From assembly GCA_002293965.1 (NCBI GenBank), contig DBEG01000007.1:1-8034 (forward strand): DNA of 8,034 nt. The letters are read 5' to 3'. Positions 1 to 6,027 of this stretch are shown in pieces. The notes under the pieces were generated by a model. The model saw only the letters and a list, made by a program, of their open reading frames with translations. It did no database searches and was not told the origin of the DNA. Position 1 is the first letter of the stretch; every line of letters begins with the position of its first letter. The position numbers and the translations under genes are program-made. Source of the stretch: Actinobacteria bacterium UBA912 (GTDB lineage: Bacteria > Actinomycetota > Coriobacteriia > Anaerosomatales > UBA912).

Positions 1-1044
1 GAGGACGGCGGAGATCATGTTGGCGTCCTCGGAGACGGGGATGAATGCGCCTGAGAGGCCGCCGATGCTCGACGTGCCCATCGCGCCCCCCTTCTTGACG
101 GCGTCGTTCAGGAGCGCCAGCGCAGTGGTGGTGCCCGGGCCGCCGCAGCGCTTCACGCCGATCGCCTCGATGATCGCAGCGACGCTGTCGCCGGGCGCGG
201 GTGTGGGAGCGAGCGACAGGTCGACGATGCCCATCTCGACGCCGAGTCGGCGGGCGGTCTCGCGCGCGATGAGTTCACCAGCCCGCGTAATCTTGAAGGC
301 GGTGGCCTTGATCGCCTCAGCGACTGCGGTCAGGTCGGCGTCGTCAGGCAGCGACTCGACGACCGCGCGCACCACTCCGGGGCCGCTGATGCCGACGTTG
401 ATCACCGAATCCGGCTCTCCGGGGCCGTGGACCGCGCCGGCCATGAAGGGGTTGTCCTCGACCATGTTCGCGAAGACGACGAGCTTGCCGCAGCCGAAGG
501 AGTCGTTATCGGCGGTGGCATGCGCGGTTTCTAAGATGACCTCGGCCATGCGCAGGACCGCATCCATGTTGATGCCGGCCCTGGTCGAGGCGACGTTGAC
601 AGACGCACACACACGCTCGGTCGATGAGAGCGCAGACGGGATCGAGTCGATGACCCGCCGGTCGCCTTCGCCGATGCCCTTGTGCACCAACGCCGAGAAC
701 CCGCCGATGAAATCGACGCCCACCTCGCGCGCCGCGCGATCCATCGCCTGCGCGACGACCGTGAGGTCCTCGGCATCGCATGCCGCCGCGAGCTGTGAGA
801 TCGGCGTCACGGCGATCCGGCGGTTTACGATCGGGATGCCGTACTCGCGCGAGATCGCCTCGGCGACGGGGACGAGTCGCTCGGCGCGTCGGCAGACAAG
901 CGAGTACACGTTATCAGCGAGCTTGGTGGTGTCAGGATGCGCGCAGCCGTCGAGCGACAGGCCGAGCGTGACGGTGCGGATGTCGAGATTCTGCTGCGTG
1001 ACCATGAGTAGCGTCTCGAGCACCTCTTCGGGGGTGATGCGCAT
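1..1044 (-). CDS. UPF0210 (DUF711, PFL-like) family protein, C-terminus outside window
   Basis: The minus strand reads as an open frame of 348 codons from ATG at 1044 to the window edge. Family members are about 450 residues, so roughly 100 C-terminal residues are missing. The protein begins MRITPEEVLETLLM. Conserved-looking blocks are VDFIGGFSALVHKG (about residues 110-123), VNVASTRAGINMD (149-161), NMVEDNPFMAGAVHG (193-207) and VINVGISGPGVV (214-225). Together they match UPF0210/DUF711, a family with a pyruvate-formate-lyase-like fold and no established reaction. The start is well supported: a GAGGAGG Shine-Dalgarno lies on the minus strand at 1055-1049, four bases upstream. The upstream gene is an ACT-domain protein that stops 17 bases before this start, so the two are probably co-transcribed and may work together, with ACT as a ligand-sensing partner (inference). 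A long plus-strand frame over the same DNA is an antisense shadow. Family assignment is firm; function is unknown. Confidence 0.92.
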   Translation of the reverse strand, partial: MRITPEEVLETLLMVTQQNLDIRTVTLGLSLDGCAHPDTTKLADNVYSLVCRRAERLVPVAEAISREYGIPIVNRRIAVTPISQLAAACDAEDLTVVAQAMDRAAREVGVDFIGGFSALVHKGIGEGDRRVIDSIPSALSSTERVCASVNVASTRAGINMDAVLRMAEVILETAHATADNDSFGCGKLVVFANMVEDNPFMAGAVHGPGEPDSVINVGISGPGVVRAVVESLPDDADLTAVAEAIKATAFKITRAGELIARETARRLGVEMGIVDLSLAPTPAPGDSVAAIIEAIGVKRCGGPGTTTALALLNDAVKKGGAMGTSSIGGLSGAFIPVSEDANMISAVL

Positions 1045-1061
1045 GCGGCCTCCTCGGCGGG

Positions 1062-1337
1062 TTAGATGCGGTGCATGAAGTGGAAGACGTCCTCGCGCTG
1101 TAGAGTGACCTGCATGCCGAGCTCATCTCCGACCTCGGCCAGGCGCGTTTGCACGGCTTCGAAAGACGCGGCGTCCTCATCGACGGTGACGAGCATGGTC
1201 ATCGAGAAGATGTCGCCGATTATCGTCTGGCGGATGTCTTCGATGTTGGCGCCCGAGTCGGCCAAAGCGCCGGAGATCGCCGCGACGATACCGACCCTGT
1301 CCTTGCCGAGCACAGAAAGAACCGTCTTCACATGCAT
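1062..1337 (-). CDS. UPF0237 ACT-domain protein
   Basis: This 91-residue protein is essentially one ACT domain. It begins with a beta strand and the loop GKDRVGIVA (residues 11-19), continues with a helix and NIEDIRQT (31-38), then the strand FSMTMLVTV, and ends with FHFMHRI. The glycine-bearing loop after the first strand is the usual ACT ligand-binding and dimer region. The length and the GKDRVGIVAAIS / ANIEDIRQT pattern fit UPF0237, a stand-alone ACT family related to GcvR-like regulators. ACT domains usually bind amino acids or other small ligands and control a partner protein; the ligand here is not known. The start is ATG at 1337, with GAGGTG on the minus strand at 1349-1344, six bases upstream. 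It precedes the UPF0210 gene in the same direction. The same two families are encoded next to each other in Streptococcus pneumoniae and other Firmicutes (recalled, not checked), which supports a functional pair. Confidence 0.93.
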   Translation of the reverse strand: MHVKTVLSVLGKDRVGIVAAISGALADSGANIEDIRQTIIGDIFSMTMLVTVDEDAASFEAVQTRLAEVGDELGMQVTLQREDVFHFMHRI

Positions 1338-1356
1338 GACTCACACCTCACATCGA

Positions 1357-1362
1357 TATAAT
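1357..1362 (+). promoter_or_regulatory. Candidate sigma-70-type -10 box for the DUF951 gene
   Basis: A perfect TATAAT lies in the 88-base divergent gap between the ACT gene and the DUF951 gene, in an otherwise GC-rich sequence. An upstream ATGACT (1336-1341) shares four bases with TTGACA, but the spacer is only 15 bases, so the -35 is weak. Transcription would start near 1369, giving a leader of about 55 bases. The same AT-rich patch read on the minus strand (ATTATATC) could serve the ACT/UPF0210 pair, but no good -35 was found on that side. The box itself is seen directly; its activity is inferred. Confidence 0.4.
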
Positions 1363-1371
1363 GTCTGTCGG

Positions 1372-1389
1372 ACGGGCGAAGCGGCCCGT
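1372..1389. other. Short GC-rich hairpin in the divergent promoter region
   Basis: ACGGGC (1372-1377) and GCCCGT (1384-1389) are perfect inverted repeats around a six-base loop. The hairpin would lie almost at the 5' end of a transcript started from the TATAAT at 1357-1362, about 36 bases before the DUF951 start. It could stabilise the leader or serve as a protein-binding dyad. There is no T-run after it, so it is not a convincing terminator. A six-base stem can arise by chance in DNA this rich in GC. Confidence 0.25.
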
Positions 1390-1425
1390 TGCATCCAGCT
1401 TACGACATCCGGACGGACTTGGCCC

Positions 1426-1620
1426 ATGGCTGTTCCCATCATACCAGTGAAGATCGGCGACATGGTGCGCCTGAAGAAACCGCATCCCTGCGGGGCCAAC
1501 GAGTGGGAGGTCACGCGCGTCGGCGCCGACATCAAGGTGCGGTGCGCAGGCTGCGATCGGCAGGTCATGATGGAGCGCCGGGAGTTCGACCGGAGGTTTC
1601 GCGGGTTCCTCGGCGGATAG
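1426..1620 (+). CDS. DUF951 family small protein
   Basis: This 64-residue protein carries the DUF951 signature: KIGDMVRLKKPHPCG near residues 9-23, then NEWEVTRVGADIKVRC (25-40), then AGCDRQVMMERREF. The function of the family is unknown. It looks like a small SH3-like beta barrel with a basic C-terminal tail (RREFDRRFRG). Cysteines at 22, 40 and 43, with histidine 20, could hold a metal ion (inference). The ATG at 1426 gives the expected family length, but the ribosome site is weak (GGACGG, well upstream). An in-frame GTG at residue 8 is a possible later start, though no clear Shine-Dalgarno precedes that either. The frame stays open far upstream, but that extension overlaps the divergent ACT gene and is not coding-like. 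In many Firmicutes this gene lies just before ychF (general recollection); here it stands alone and faces the M23-like gene. Confidence 0.88.
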   Translation: MAVPIIPVKIGDMVRLKKPHPCGANEWEVTRVGADIKVRCAGCDRQVMMERREFDRRFRGFLGG

Positions 1621-1625
1621 TGGGT

Positions 1626-1646
1626 GCAGGCGGGAAGGCGGCCTGC
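1626..1646. terminator. Possible hairpin between convergent DUF951 and M23-like genes
   Basis: GCAGGC (1626-1631) pairs with GCCTGC (1641-1646) across a nine-base loop, beginning six bases after the DUF951 stop codon. A second, loopless palindrome GAGCGCGCTC (1660-1669 or nearby) touches the M23-like stop codon. Both sit in the 49-base gap between two convergent genes, where a two-way terminator would be expected. Neither is followed by a T-run on either strand, so intrinsic termination is not shown. Confidence 0.25.
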
Positions 1647-1669
1647 CGAAGAGCGACCTGCGAGCGCGC

Positions 1670-2500
1670 TCACGAGCCGCCATCGACGCCGGGGGTGTCG
1701 CCGGGGCTCGACACCGCATTGACCTGGATGTGCACGTGGTCTCCGCCGCACGCTGTGTAGTCGCCGAGCTGGTGGTCGATCACGTTGGAGAGCAGGCGCA
1801 CTTTGGCGATGGGGGTCTGTCCGCCCACCACGCTGTCACCCACAGACACCTGCGGATCAGCGATGTGTATCAGCACAACGTTGACGCCCGGGCGTCCAGC
1901 AGGCTCGATGTGGATCTCGTGGTCGTCGTGCGCGTCGTACAGCCGATACGGCTGGATGGCCACTACCCGACCCGTCACCGGTGCCAGGACCGTCGTCCCG
2001 GGGGCTGCGCCGATGTCGACGGCGGTGTTTGGCGGGCCACGTCGGTTGGTGCGCCACATGCGCAGGACCTGGCCCTGCAGCGTCTCGATCCCGTCTGCCG
2101 AGGTGGTCACCGTGGGCCGTGGCGCAGAGCGGTTCGCGGCCGCGAGCGTCATGTCGGCGTCAGGCAGCAGGGAATCGATGGCTTGCGCAACGTTGCCGGA
2201 GGCCTGGTGGTAGGCGATCGCGACCAGTGCCGTTGGCTCGACCGGCAGGTAGAGCTTCAGGTCCTGGTAGGAAGCGAAGTGAGGCGTCGAGGTCGCATCG
2301 TGGGCGCTGACGTCGATGCTCGGGCTAGGGTCGCTAGCCGCCGCCGAGGGTGCCGAAGGGGCTGCAGAGGGTTCCTCGGCAGTTAGGCGCCACCCCACGA
2401 TCGACGAGGCCAGCACCAGCAACGCGAGCGCTATCAGCCGCGCACGCACAGTCCGCTGGCGGTGGCGCCTTGCGGAGAGGCGGCGCGATTCGGCGGCCAT
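1670..2500 (-). CDS. Membrane-anchored M23 (LytM-like) peptidase homologue, degenerate zinc site
   Basis: The protein has 276 residues. It has a strongly basic N-terminus (about residues 6-21), one hydrophobic segment (about 22-38; membrane anchor or uncleaved signal), an Ala/Pro/Ser-rich linker (about 43-66), a short helical region (79-113) and a C-terminal M23-like domain (about 140-262). The fold is indicated by VDIGAAPGTTVLAPVTGRVV (161-180), VVLIHI (208-213), a VGDSVVGGQTPIAKV stretch (220-234) and the final HVHIQV (255-260). In LytM-type enzymes, which cut peptidoglycan cross-links, zinc is held by His and Asp of HxxxD and by the second His of HxH. Here Asp162, His255 and His257 are present, as is His212, but the first ligand position reads Asn158 (NTAVD). 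It may therefore be inactive and act as a wall-binding or regulatory protein on the outer face of the membrane. The ATG at 2500 lacks a well-spaced Shine-Dalgarno: GGAAGGA lies about 16 bases upstream. It faces DUF951 and is divergent from the ATPase operon. Confidence 0.8.
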   Translation of the reverse strand: MAAESRRLSARRHRQRTVRARLIALALLVLASSIVGWRLTAEEPSAAPSAPSAAASDPSPSIDVSAHDATSTPHFASYQDLKLYLPVEPTALVAIAYHQASGNVAQAIDSLLPDADMTLAAANRSAPRPTVTTSADGIETLQGQVLRMWRTNRRGPPNTAVDIGAAPGTTVLAPVTGRVVAIQPYRLYDAHDDHEIHIEPAGRPGVNVVLIHIADPQVSVGDSVVGGQTPIAKVRLLSNVIDHQLGDYTACGGDHVHIQVNAVSSPGDTPGVDGGS

Positions 2501-2567
2501 GCCTTGTATGTAGTTTCCTTCCGGAATGACGAACGCCTTTCAAGGATTCGGGCGGCTGACGGAGAAC

Positions 2568-2573
2568 AGTATA
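2568..2573 (-). promoter_or_regulatory. Candidate -10 box in the divergent M23-like / ATPase intergenic region
   Basis: The 142-base gap (2501-2642) between the M23-like gene and the first ATPase gene must hold promoters for both directions. On the minus strand 2573-2568 reads TATACT, a good -10 box, which would place an M23-like transcript start near 2561 with a 60-base leader. On the plus strand the overlapping TATACC (2570-2575) is a weaker candidate for the ATPase operon. The shared core is the palindrome GTATAC (2569-2574). No convincing -35 was found for either direction. The gap also holds two copies of TCCGGAA (2520-2526 and 2608-2614), the first within a TTCCGGAA palindrome; their meaning is unknown. 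Confidence 0.3.
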
Positions 2574-2642
2574 CCTGTGGCGGACCGGTAGCCTCTAGAT
2601 GCTCTTGTCCGGAAAGCCACCAAGGGTCAGGGGTTTCGATCC

Positions 2643-2954
2643 ATGGAGAAGCTGGAGACCATACTTCGCGCCGAAGCGACGTCACGCCGCTCGCTTGAGG
2701 CAGCGCGAGAGCACGCACAGGACCTGCTGAAGGAGGCCCGGGCTCAGGCGGAGCTTATCGCCATCGAGGCCGAGAAGCAGGCCGAGGATGCCGCAGAGAC
2801 CATCCGGGTACGCAACCTCACCGATGCCAACATCGAGGTCGAGATCGTGTCGGCGCGATCGAAGACGCAGCTAACGGCCCTAGTCGAGGCGGCCGAGGCC
2901 CGATTCGACGATGCCGTGACCGCAGTCGTGCTAGAACTGACGGGCGGTAGATGA
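2643..2954 (+). CDS. V/A-type ATPase subunit H (G-like peripheral stalk)
   Basis: This 103-residue protein is almost wholly charged heptad-like helix, rich in Ala, Glu, Arg and Lys, for example EAAREHAQDLLKEARAQAEL near residues 19-38. There is no signal peptide or membrane segment. That is the pattern of the V/A-type ATPase peripheral-stalk subunit called H in archaea and bacteria, G in eukaryotes and NtpF in E. hirae. It pairs with subunit E as a coiled coil and ties the cytoplasmic head to subunit I, resisting rotation. Sequence conservation in this family is low, so the call rests mainly on coiled-coil character, length and position as first gene before subunit I, as in ntp and aha operons. 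AGGGG about nine bases before ATG 2643 is the likely ribosome site. Its stop overlaps the next start as ATGA (2951-2954). Confidence 0.85.
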   Translation: MEKLETILRAEATSRRSLEAAREHAQDLLKEARAQAELIAIEAEKQAEDAAETIRVRNLTDANIEVEIVSARSKTQLTALVEAAEARFDDAVTAVVLELTGGR

Positions 2955-4942
2955 TGGCGATCGCGAGCATGCTCCGCATTGAGGTCATCGGGCACCGATC
3001 TTTGATCGCAGAGACGGTGACGCTCCTGCAAGACATCGGTGTCGTAGACATCGCGCGTCTCGATGTCGAGCTCGAGGGCGTCGACCGACCCGCACTCGAT
3101 ACGTCGCACTGCCAAGAGCTTGACGAGCGGATCGCCCGGGCACAGTTCGTGGAGGGTTTCCTCGGCAGATACCATGTGGCTGATGTGCCCTTCAAAGCCT
3201 TCATCTCCGAGAAGATCCATCTGACCGAGGACGAGTACGAAGCGCTTCGGCTCGACGAAGGGTTTCCGGAGCTGTATCGCGAGTGCGAAGAGATTGCGGC
3301 GAGGCTCGCGAGGATCGACAGGGAGCGAGCGCGGCTGGAGGATCTGATCGCCGAGCTGGCCCCGTGGAAAGCGGTCGATGTCGAGATATCGCAGCTCAGG
3401 GAATCTGGACGGGTCGCATTTCTGGCTGGCACGGTGCCGCTTGTACACGGACCGCGGATACGACAGGAGTTGCGTGAGGCGGCGGCGGATGTCGCCGTGG
3501 ACGAGGCGGGGCGAGCGGGAGACCGCGAGGCATGGGTTGTGATGGCCTACAAGGATCGTCTCGATGAGGCCCGGAGCATCTTGACCGTGAATGGTTTCGA
3601 GGAGGTTTCGTTCCTCTATCTCAAGGGACGACCCGCAGCCGAGATAGCACGTGCCCGCGAAGGCTTGCGCAACATCGAGCTGGAGCAAGTCGAACTCACG
3701 CAGCGAGCGCAAGAGCTGGAATCCGAGTATGGTCGGGCGGTGGGGCGCGTTCAGGCGCTGCTCAGCATGCGGGATGCGCTGACCATTCGGGACAATTTCG
3801 TGGCCACAGAGCAGGCATTCGCGCTTGAGGGCTGGGTGCCGGGGCGGATGAGAGAGGCCGTCGAGGAGCGCCTCGGGCAGCTCGACCCAAGCTTCGAAGT
3901 GGTCTTCAAGGCGCCCGAACAAACGGATGCCGTCCCAGTCGCGCTCGAGAATCCGGCATGGCTGCGTCCCTTCGAGGTATTGACCGACCTCTATGGCCGA
4001 CCACGCTATGGAGACATCGACCCGACCCCGCTGCTAGCGGGATTCTTCTTCCTGTTCTTCGGATTGTGCATCGGCGATGCGGGCTACGGTGCAGTCCTGA
4101 TGATCGCTTGCTACCTGATGAAGTCGCGGCTGGATGTCGCGCCCGGCGTGAAGCGGTTCATGGACCTGATGATTGCGGGTGGTCTGGCGTCGATCATCAT
4201 CGGGGTGCTTACAAGGAGCTACTTCGCCCTGCCTGCCGAAAGCCTGCCGACACTCCTTCGCTACGAGCCGCTCATCGATCCGCTGCGGGATATCGTGTGG
4301 ATGCTCGTCGCGTCCGTTGCAATCGGTGTGGTCCATGTCCTCTTCGGAGTGCTGGTCAACGTGTACAGGTTGATCAAGTCGGGCGATTGGCCCACGGCGG
4401 TGCAAGACGACATCTCGAGCTTGCTTCTCCTGGCGGCGATAGCGATCGCGGCGCTGACGCAACAGGCGATGTGGCTCGCATGGATCGGCGCGGTTGCCGT
4501 TGCCCTCAAGGGGCGGGTGGTCGAGTCCCTGATAGCGCGCAAGTTCAAGCAAGCACTTCTCGGCGTGGGGAAGGGCCTGGTGGGGCTCTATGGGATCACC
4601 GGGTACCTGTCGGACTTCCTGTCATACACGCGCCTTGTGGCACTGGGGCTTGCGAGTCTGCTGGTGGGACAAGTCATGAATACACTTGCCGAGATGGTCT
4701 CGGGGGCCCCTTGGGGCATCGGGTTGGTGGCAGCGGCTCTCATCCTGGTCATCGGCCATACGTTCAATATCGTCATCAACATCCTGGGGGCGTTCGTCCA
4801 CTCGGCGCGCCTGCAGTTTGTGGAGTTCTTCGGCAAGTTCTATGAGGCTGGCACCAGTAATTACACGCCATTCTCTCGAAGGTCAAAGTCGCTTGTTCTG
4901 CACCCGGCTGCGGTGCGGAAGGAAGGAGGGAAACCCTCGTGA
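2951..4942 (+). CDS. ntpI: V/A-type ATPase subunit I (a-like, ion half-channels)
   Basis: This is the 663-residue stator subunit of the membrane part. Residues 1 to about 350 are the cytoplasmic arm, which binds the peripheral stalks; they include helical coiled-coil stretches near 108-137 and 230-262. From about 360 on there are seven or eight membrane helices that form the two ion half-channels beside the K ring. Diagnostic motifs are FFFLFFGLCIGDAGYG (365-380), GYLSDFLSYTRLVALGLAS with Arg561, and VHSARLQFVEFFGKFYEAG with Arg620. Arg561 and Arg620 line up by motif with the two conserved arginines of eukaryotic subunit a (yeast Vph1 R735 and R799), the first of which is essential for ion release. 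Two consecutive ATG codons (2951 and 2954) are possible starts; the first overlaps the preceding stop. The length matches the family (about 640-680). Confidence 0.96.
   Translation: MMAIASMLRIEVIGHRSLIAETVTLLQDIGVVDIARLDVELEGVDRPALDTSHCQELDERIARAQFVEGFLGRYHVADVPFKAFISEKIHLTEDEYEALRLDEGFPELYRECEEIAARLARIDRERARLEDLIAELAPWKAVDVEISQLRESGRVAFLAGTVPLVHGPRIRQELREAAADVAVDEAGRAGDREAWVVMAYKDRLDEARSILTVNGFEEVSFLYLKGRPAAEIARAREGLRNIELEQVELTQRAQELESEYGRAVGRVQALLSMRDALTIRDNFVATEQAFALEGWVPGRMREAVEERLGQLDPSFEVVFKAPEQTDAVPVALENPAWLRPFEVLTDLYGRPRYGDIDPTPLLAGFFFLFFGLCIGDAGYGAVLMIACYLMKSRLDVAPGVKRFMDLMIAGGLASIIIGVLTRSYFALPAESLPTLLRYEPLIDPLRDIVWMLVASVAIGVVHVLFGVLVNVYRLIKSGDWPTAVQDDISSLLLLAAIAIAALTQQAMWLAWIGAVAVALKGRVVESLIARKFKQALLGVGKGLVGLYGITGYLSDFLSYTRLVALGLASLLVGQVMNTLAEMVSGAPWGIGLVAAALILVIGHTFNIVINILGAFVHSARLQFVEFFGKFYEAGTSNYTPFSRRSKSLVLHPAAVRKEGGKPS
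4924..4930 (+). promoter_or_regulatory. Ribosome binding site of subunit K
   Basis: AGGAGGG, inside the end of the subunit I gene, lies eight bases before GTG 4939 and eleven before ATG 4942. The spacing favours the GTG start, while the TGATG overlap of the subunit I stop with the ATG favours the second. The proteins differ only by one N-terminal residue. This is among the strongest Shine-Dalgarno sequences of the operon, which fits the need for many more K subunits than the other parts. Confidence 0.6.
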
Positions 4943-5427
4943 TGGATTTCGTCTGGCAGATGTCGGGAGTGGAGTGGGCGCTGCTCGGGGCCGTCTCGGC
5001 TGCAATCGGAGGAGGGATAGGCTCTTCGATAGGCATCGCGGCTGTCAGTGGCGCAGCAACCGGGGTCGTCTCGGAGGACTCGAGTAAGTTCGGGCGACTA
5101 TTGCCCCTGGCTGCGATGCCAGGAACGCAGGGCATCTACGGCTTCATCACTGCGCTTCTGGTCTTCATCTTCATCGGACTTTTCGAGGGCGACCCTGCGT
5201 TGACCGCGACCGAAGGCATCAGGGTCTTCCTGTCGTGCTTGCCCGTTGCGTTCGTCTGTCTGGTCTCAGGCATCTATCAAGGGGTTACCGCGATCGGGTC
5301 GGTGGGGATGGTGGCCCGCCGGGACGAGGAGGCCGGCAAGGCCCTGATCTTCCCTGCGCTCGTCGAGACCTACGCAGTGTTCTCGCTCATCCTCAGTGTG
5401 CTGATGCTGACCATCGTGACTGGATGA
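4939..5427 (+). CDS. ntpK: V/A-type ATPase subunit K (duplicated proteolipid, c-ring), predicted Na+-binding
   Basis: This 162-residue, very hydrophobic protein has four membrane helices arranged as two hairpins: about 13-36, 54-82, 95-126 and 135-161. Each half carries a glycine-rich first helix (GGGIGSSIGIAAVSGAATG; SGIYQGVTAIGSVG), showing internal duplication as in E. hirae NtpK and eukaryotic c. Several copies form the rotor ring that carries ions past subunit I. Only the fourth helix has the ion-binding acid, Glu143 in ALVETYAVF. The second helix has PGTQGIYG (61-68) instead. Thr63, Gln64, Tyr67, Gln114 and Glu143 match the Na+ site of E. hirae NtpK (Thr64, Gln65, Tyr68, Gln110, Glu139), so Na+ is the likely coupling ion. 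The start is GTG 4939, or ATG 4942 one codon later, overlapping the subunit I stop. Subunit E follows after three bases. Confidence 0.96.
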   Translation: MMDFVWQMSGVEWALLGAVSAAIGGGIGSSIGIAAVSGAATGVVSEDSSKFGRLLPLAAMPGTQGIYGFITALLVFIFIGLFEGDPALTATEGIRVFLSCLPVAFVCLVSGIYQGVTAIGSVGMVARRDEEAGKALIFPALVETYAVFSLILSVLMLTIVTG

Positions 5428-5430
5428 CGC

Positions 5431-6027
5431 ATGGCGCTCAAGGACATCCTGGGCCGCATAGACAGTGAGACTGAGGCCGAAGTTGCGCAGATCCTCTCGG
5501 CTGCCCGCGAAGAGGCAGACAGATCGCTCGAAGCGGCCCGTGACGCCGCACACGGACTCGCCGAAGATCGACTAGCGAAGGCCACGAAAGCCGCCGAGGA
5601 AGAGGCTGCTGCGATGGTGGCTGCGGCAAGGATACGCGCTCGGGACAGGCTCATCGCCGAGAAGCGGGTCTATCTCGAGAGAGCGCTGCGTGAAGCGGTC
5701 ACACGCATCGAGTTCGGGGATGCGGGCGAATACGCAGGCATCCTCTGCGCCCGAGCGATCCCGCTACTGAGGGGCAACGAGAGCGTGGAAGTCGGCACCA
5801 GCGAGCCAGGATCGCTCAGGGACTCGATCGCCCGAACACTCGCCGAAGCCGGGTGCGGCGACGTGGAGGTCGGCGTCACCGATCAGGTCGACAAGGGCTT
5901 GCTCCTGCGAGGCGAGCGCATGTATGTGGAGGTCTCAGTCAGCACGATTGTGAACGAGGCGAGGTCCCAGCTGGAGTCTGTAGCAGCCGAGGTGCTTTTC
6001 GGCAGCGAGTGTAAGGAGCCATTGTGA
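5431..6027 (+). CDS. ntpE: V/A-type ATPase subunit E (peripheral stalk)
   Basis: This is a 198-residue protein of usual length for the family. The N-terminal half (about 1-95) is a long charged helix with repeated Ala/Glu/Arg heptads (AREEADRSLEAARDAAHGLA and onward), the coiled-coil partner of subunit H. The C-terminal half is a small globular domain. It ends with GLLLRGERMYVEVSVSTIV followed by NEARSQLESVAAEVLFG, matching the typical 'G.vLr....ei..S...l....r..le..va..LF' ending of subunit E, which grips the top of the catalytic head. The ATG at 5431 lies three bases after the K stop. Its ribosome site is poor (GGATGA, overlapping the K stop), so translation probably relies on ribosomes finishing K. 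Its own stop overlaps the subunit C start as GTGA. Confidence 0.93.
   Translation: MALKDILGRIDSETEAEVAQILSAAREEADRSLEAARDAAHGLAEDRLAKATKAAEEEAAAMVAAARIRARDRLIAEKRVYLERALREAVTRIEFGDAGEYAGILCARAIPLLRGNESVEVGTSEPGSLRDSIARTLAEAGCGDVEVGVTDQVDKGLLLRGERMYVEVSVSTIVNEARSQLESVAAEVLFGSECKEPL
6013..6018 (+). promoter_or_regulatory. Ribosome binding site selecting a GTG start for subunit C
   Basis: AAGGAG lies five bases before GTG 6024 and eleven before the in-frame ATG 6030. The closer spacing and the GTGA overlap with the stop of subunit E both favour the GTG, giving an N-terminus beginning MSMVRDSLRYG. Confidence 0.55.

Noticed and set aside
17..1078. Long plus-strand open frame antisense to the UPF0210 gene
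   Set aside because: Its translation is rich in Ser/Ala/Arg without any family motif, and it is the antisense of a clear UPF0210 protein. Long antisense frames are common in GC-rich DNA.
1660..1672. GAGCGCGCTC palindrome as an intrinsic terminator
   Set aside because: No loop and no T-run on either strand; short self-complementary GC words are expected in this composition.
1730..2386. Plus-strand open frame antisense to the M23-like gene
   Set aside because: Composition (Arg/Gly/Val-rich) and lack of motifs mark it as a shadow; the minus strand encodes a coherent anchor, linker and M23 domain.
2744..3922. 392-codon minus-strand open frame across subunits H and I
   Set aside because: Antisense to two well-supported ATPase genes. 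It would share sequence with the operon's coding strand and shows no recognisable domain; the length is explained by codon bias.
3958..4845. 295-codon plus-strand frame inside subunit I
   Set aside because: Out of frame with the membrane domain of subunit I, Arg-rich and not hydrophobic. It is a +1 shadow of a well-supported gene.
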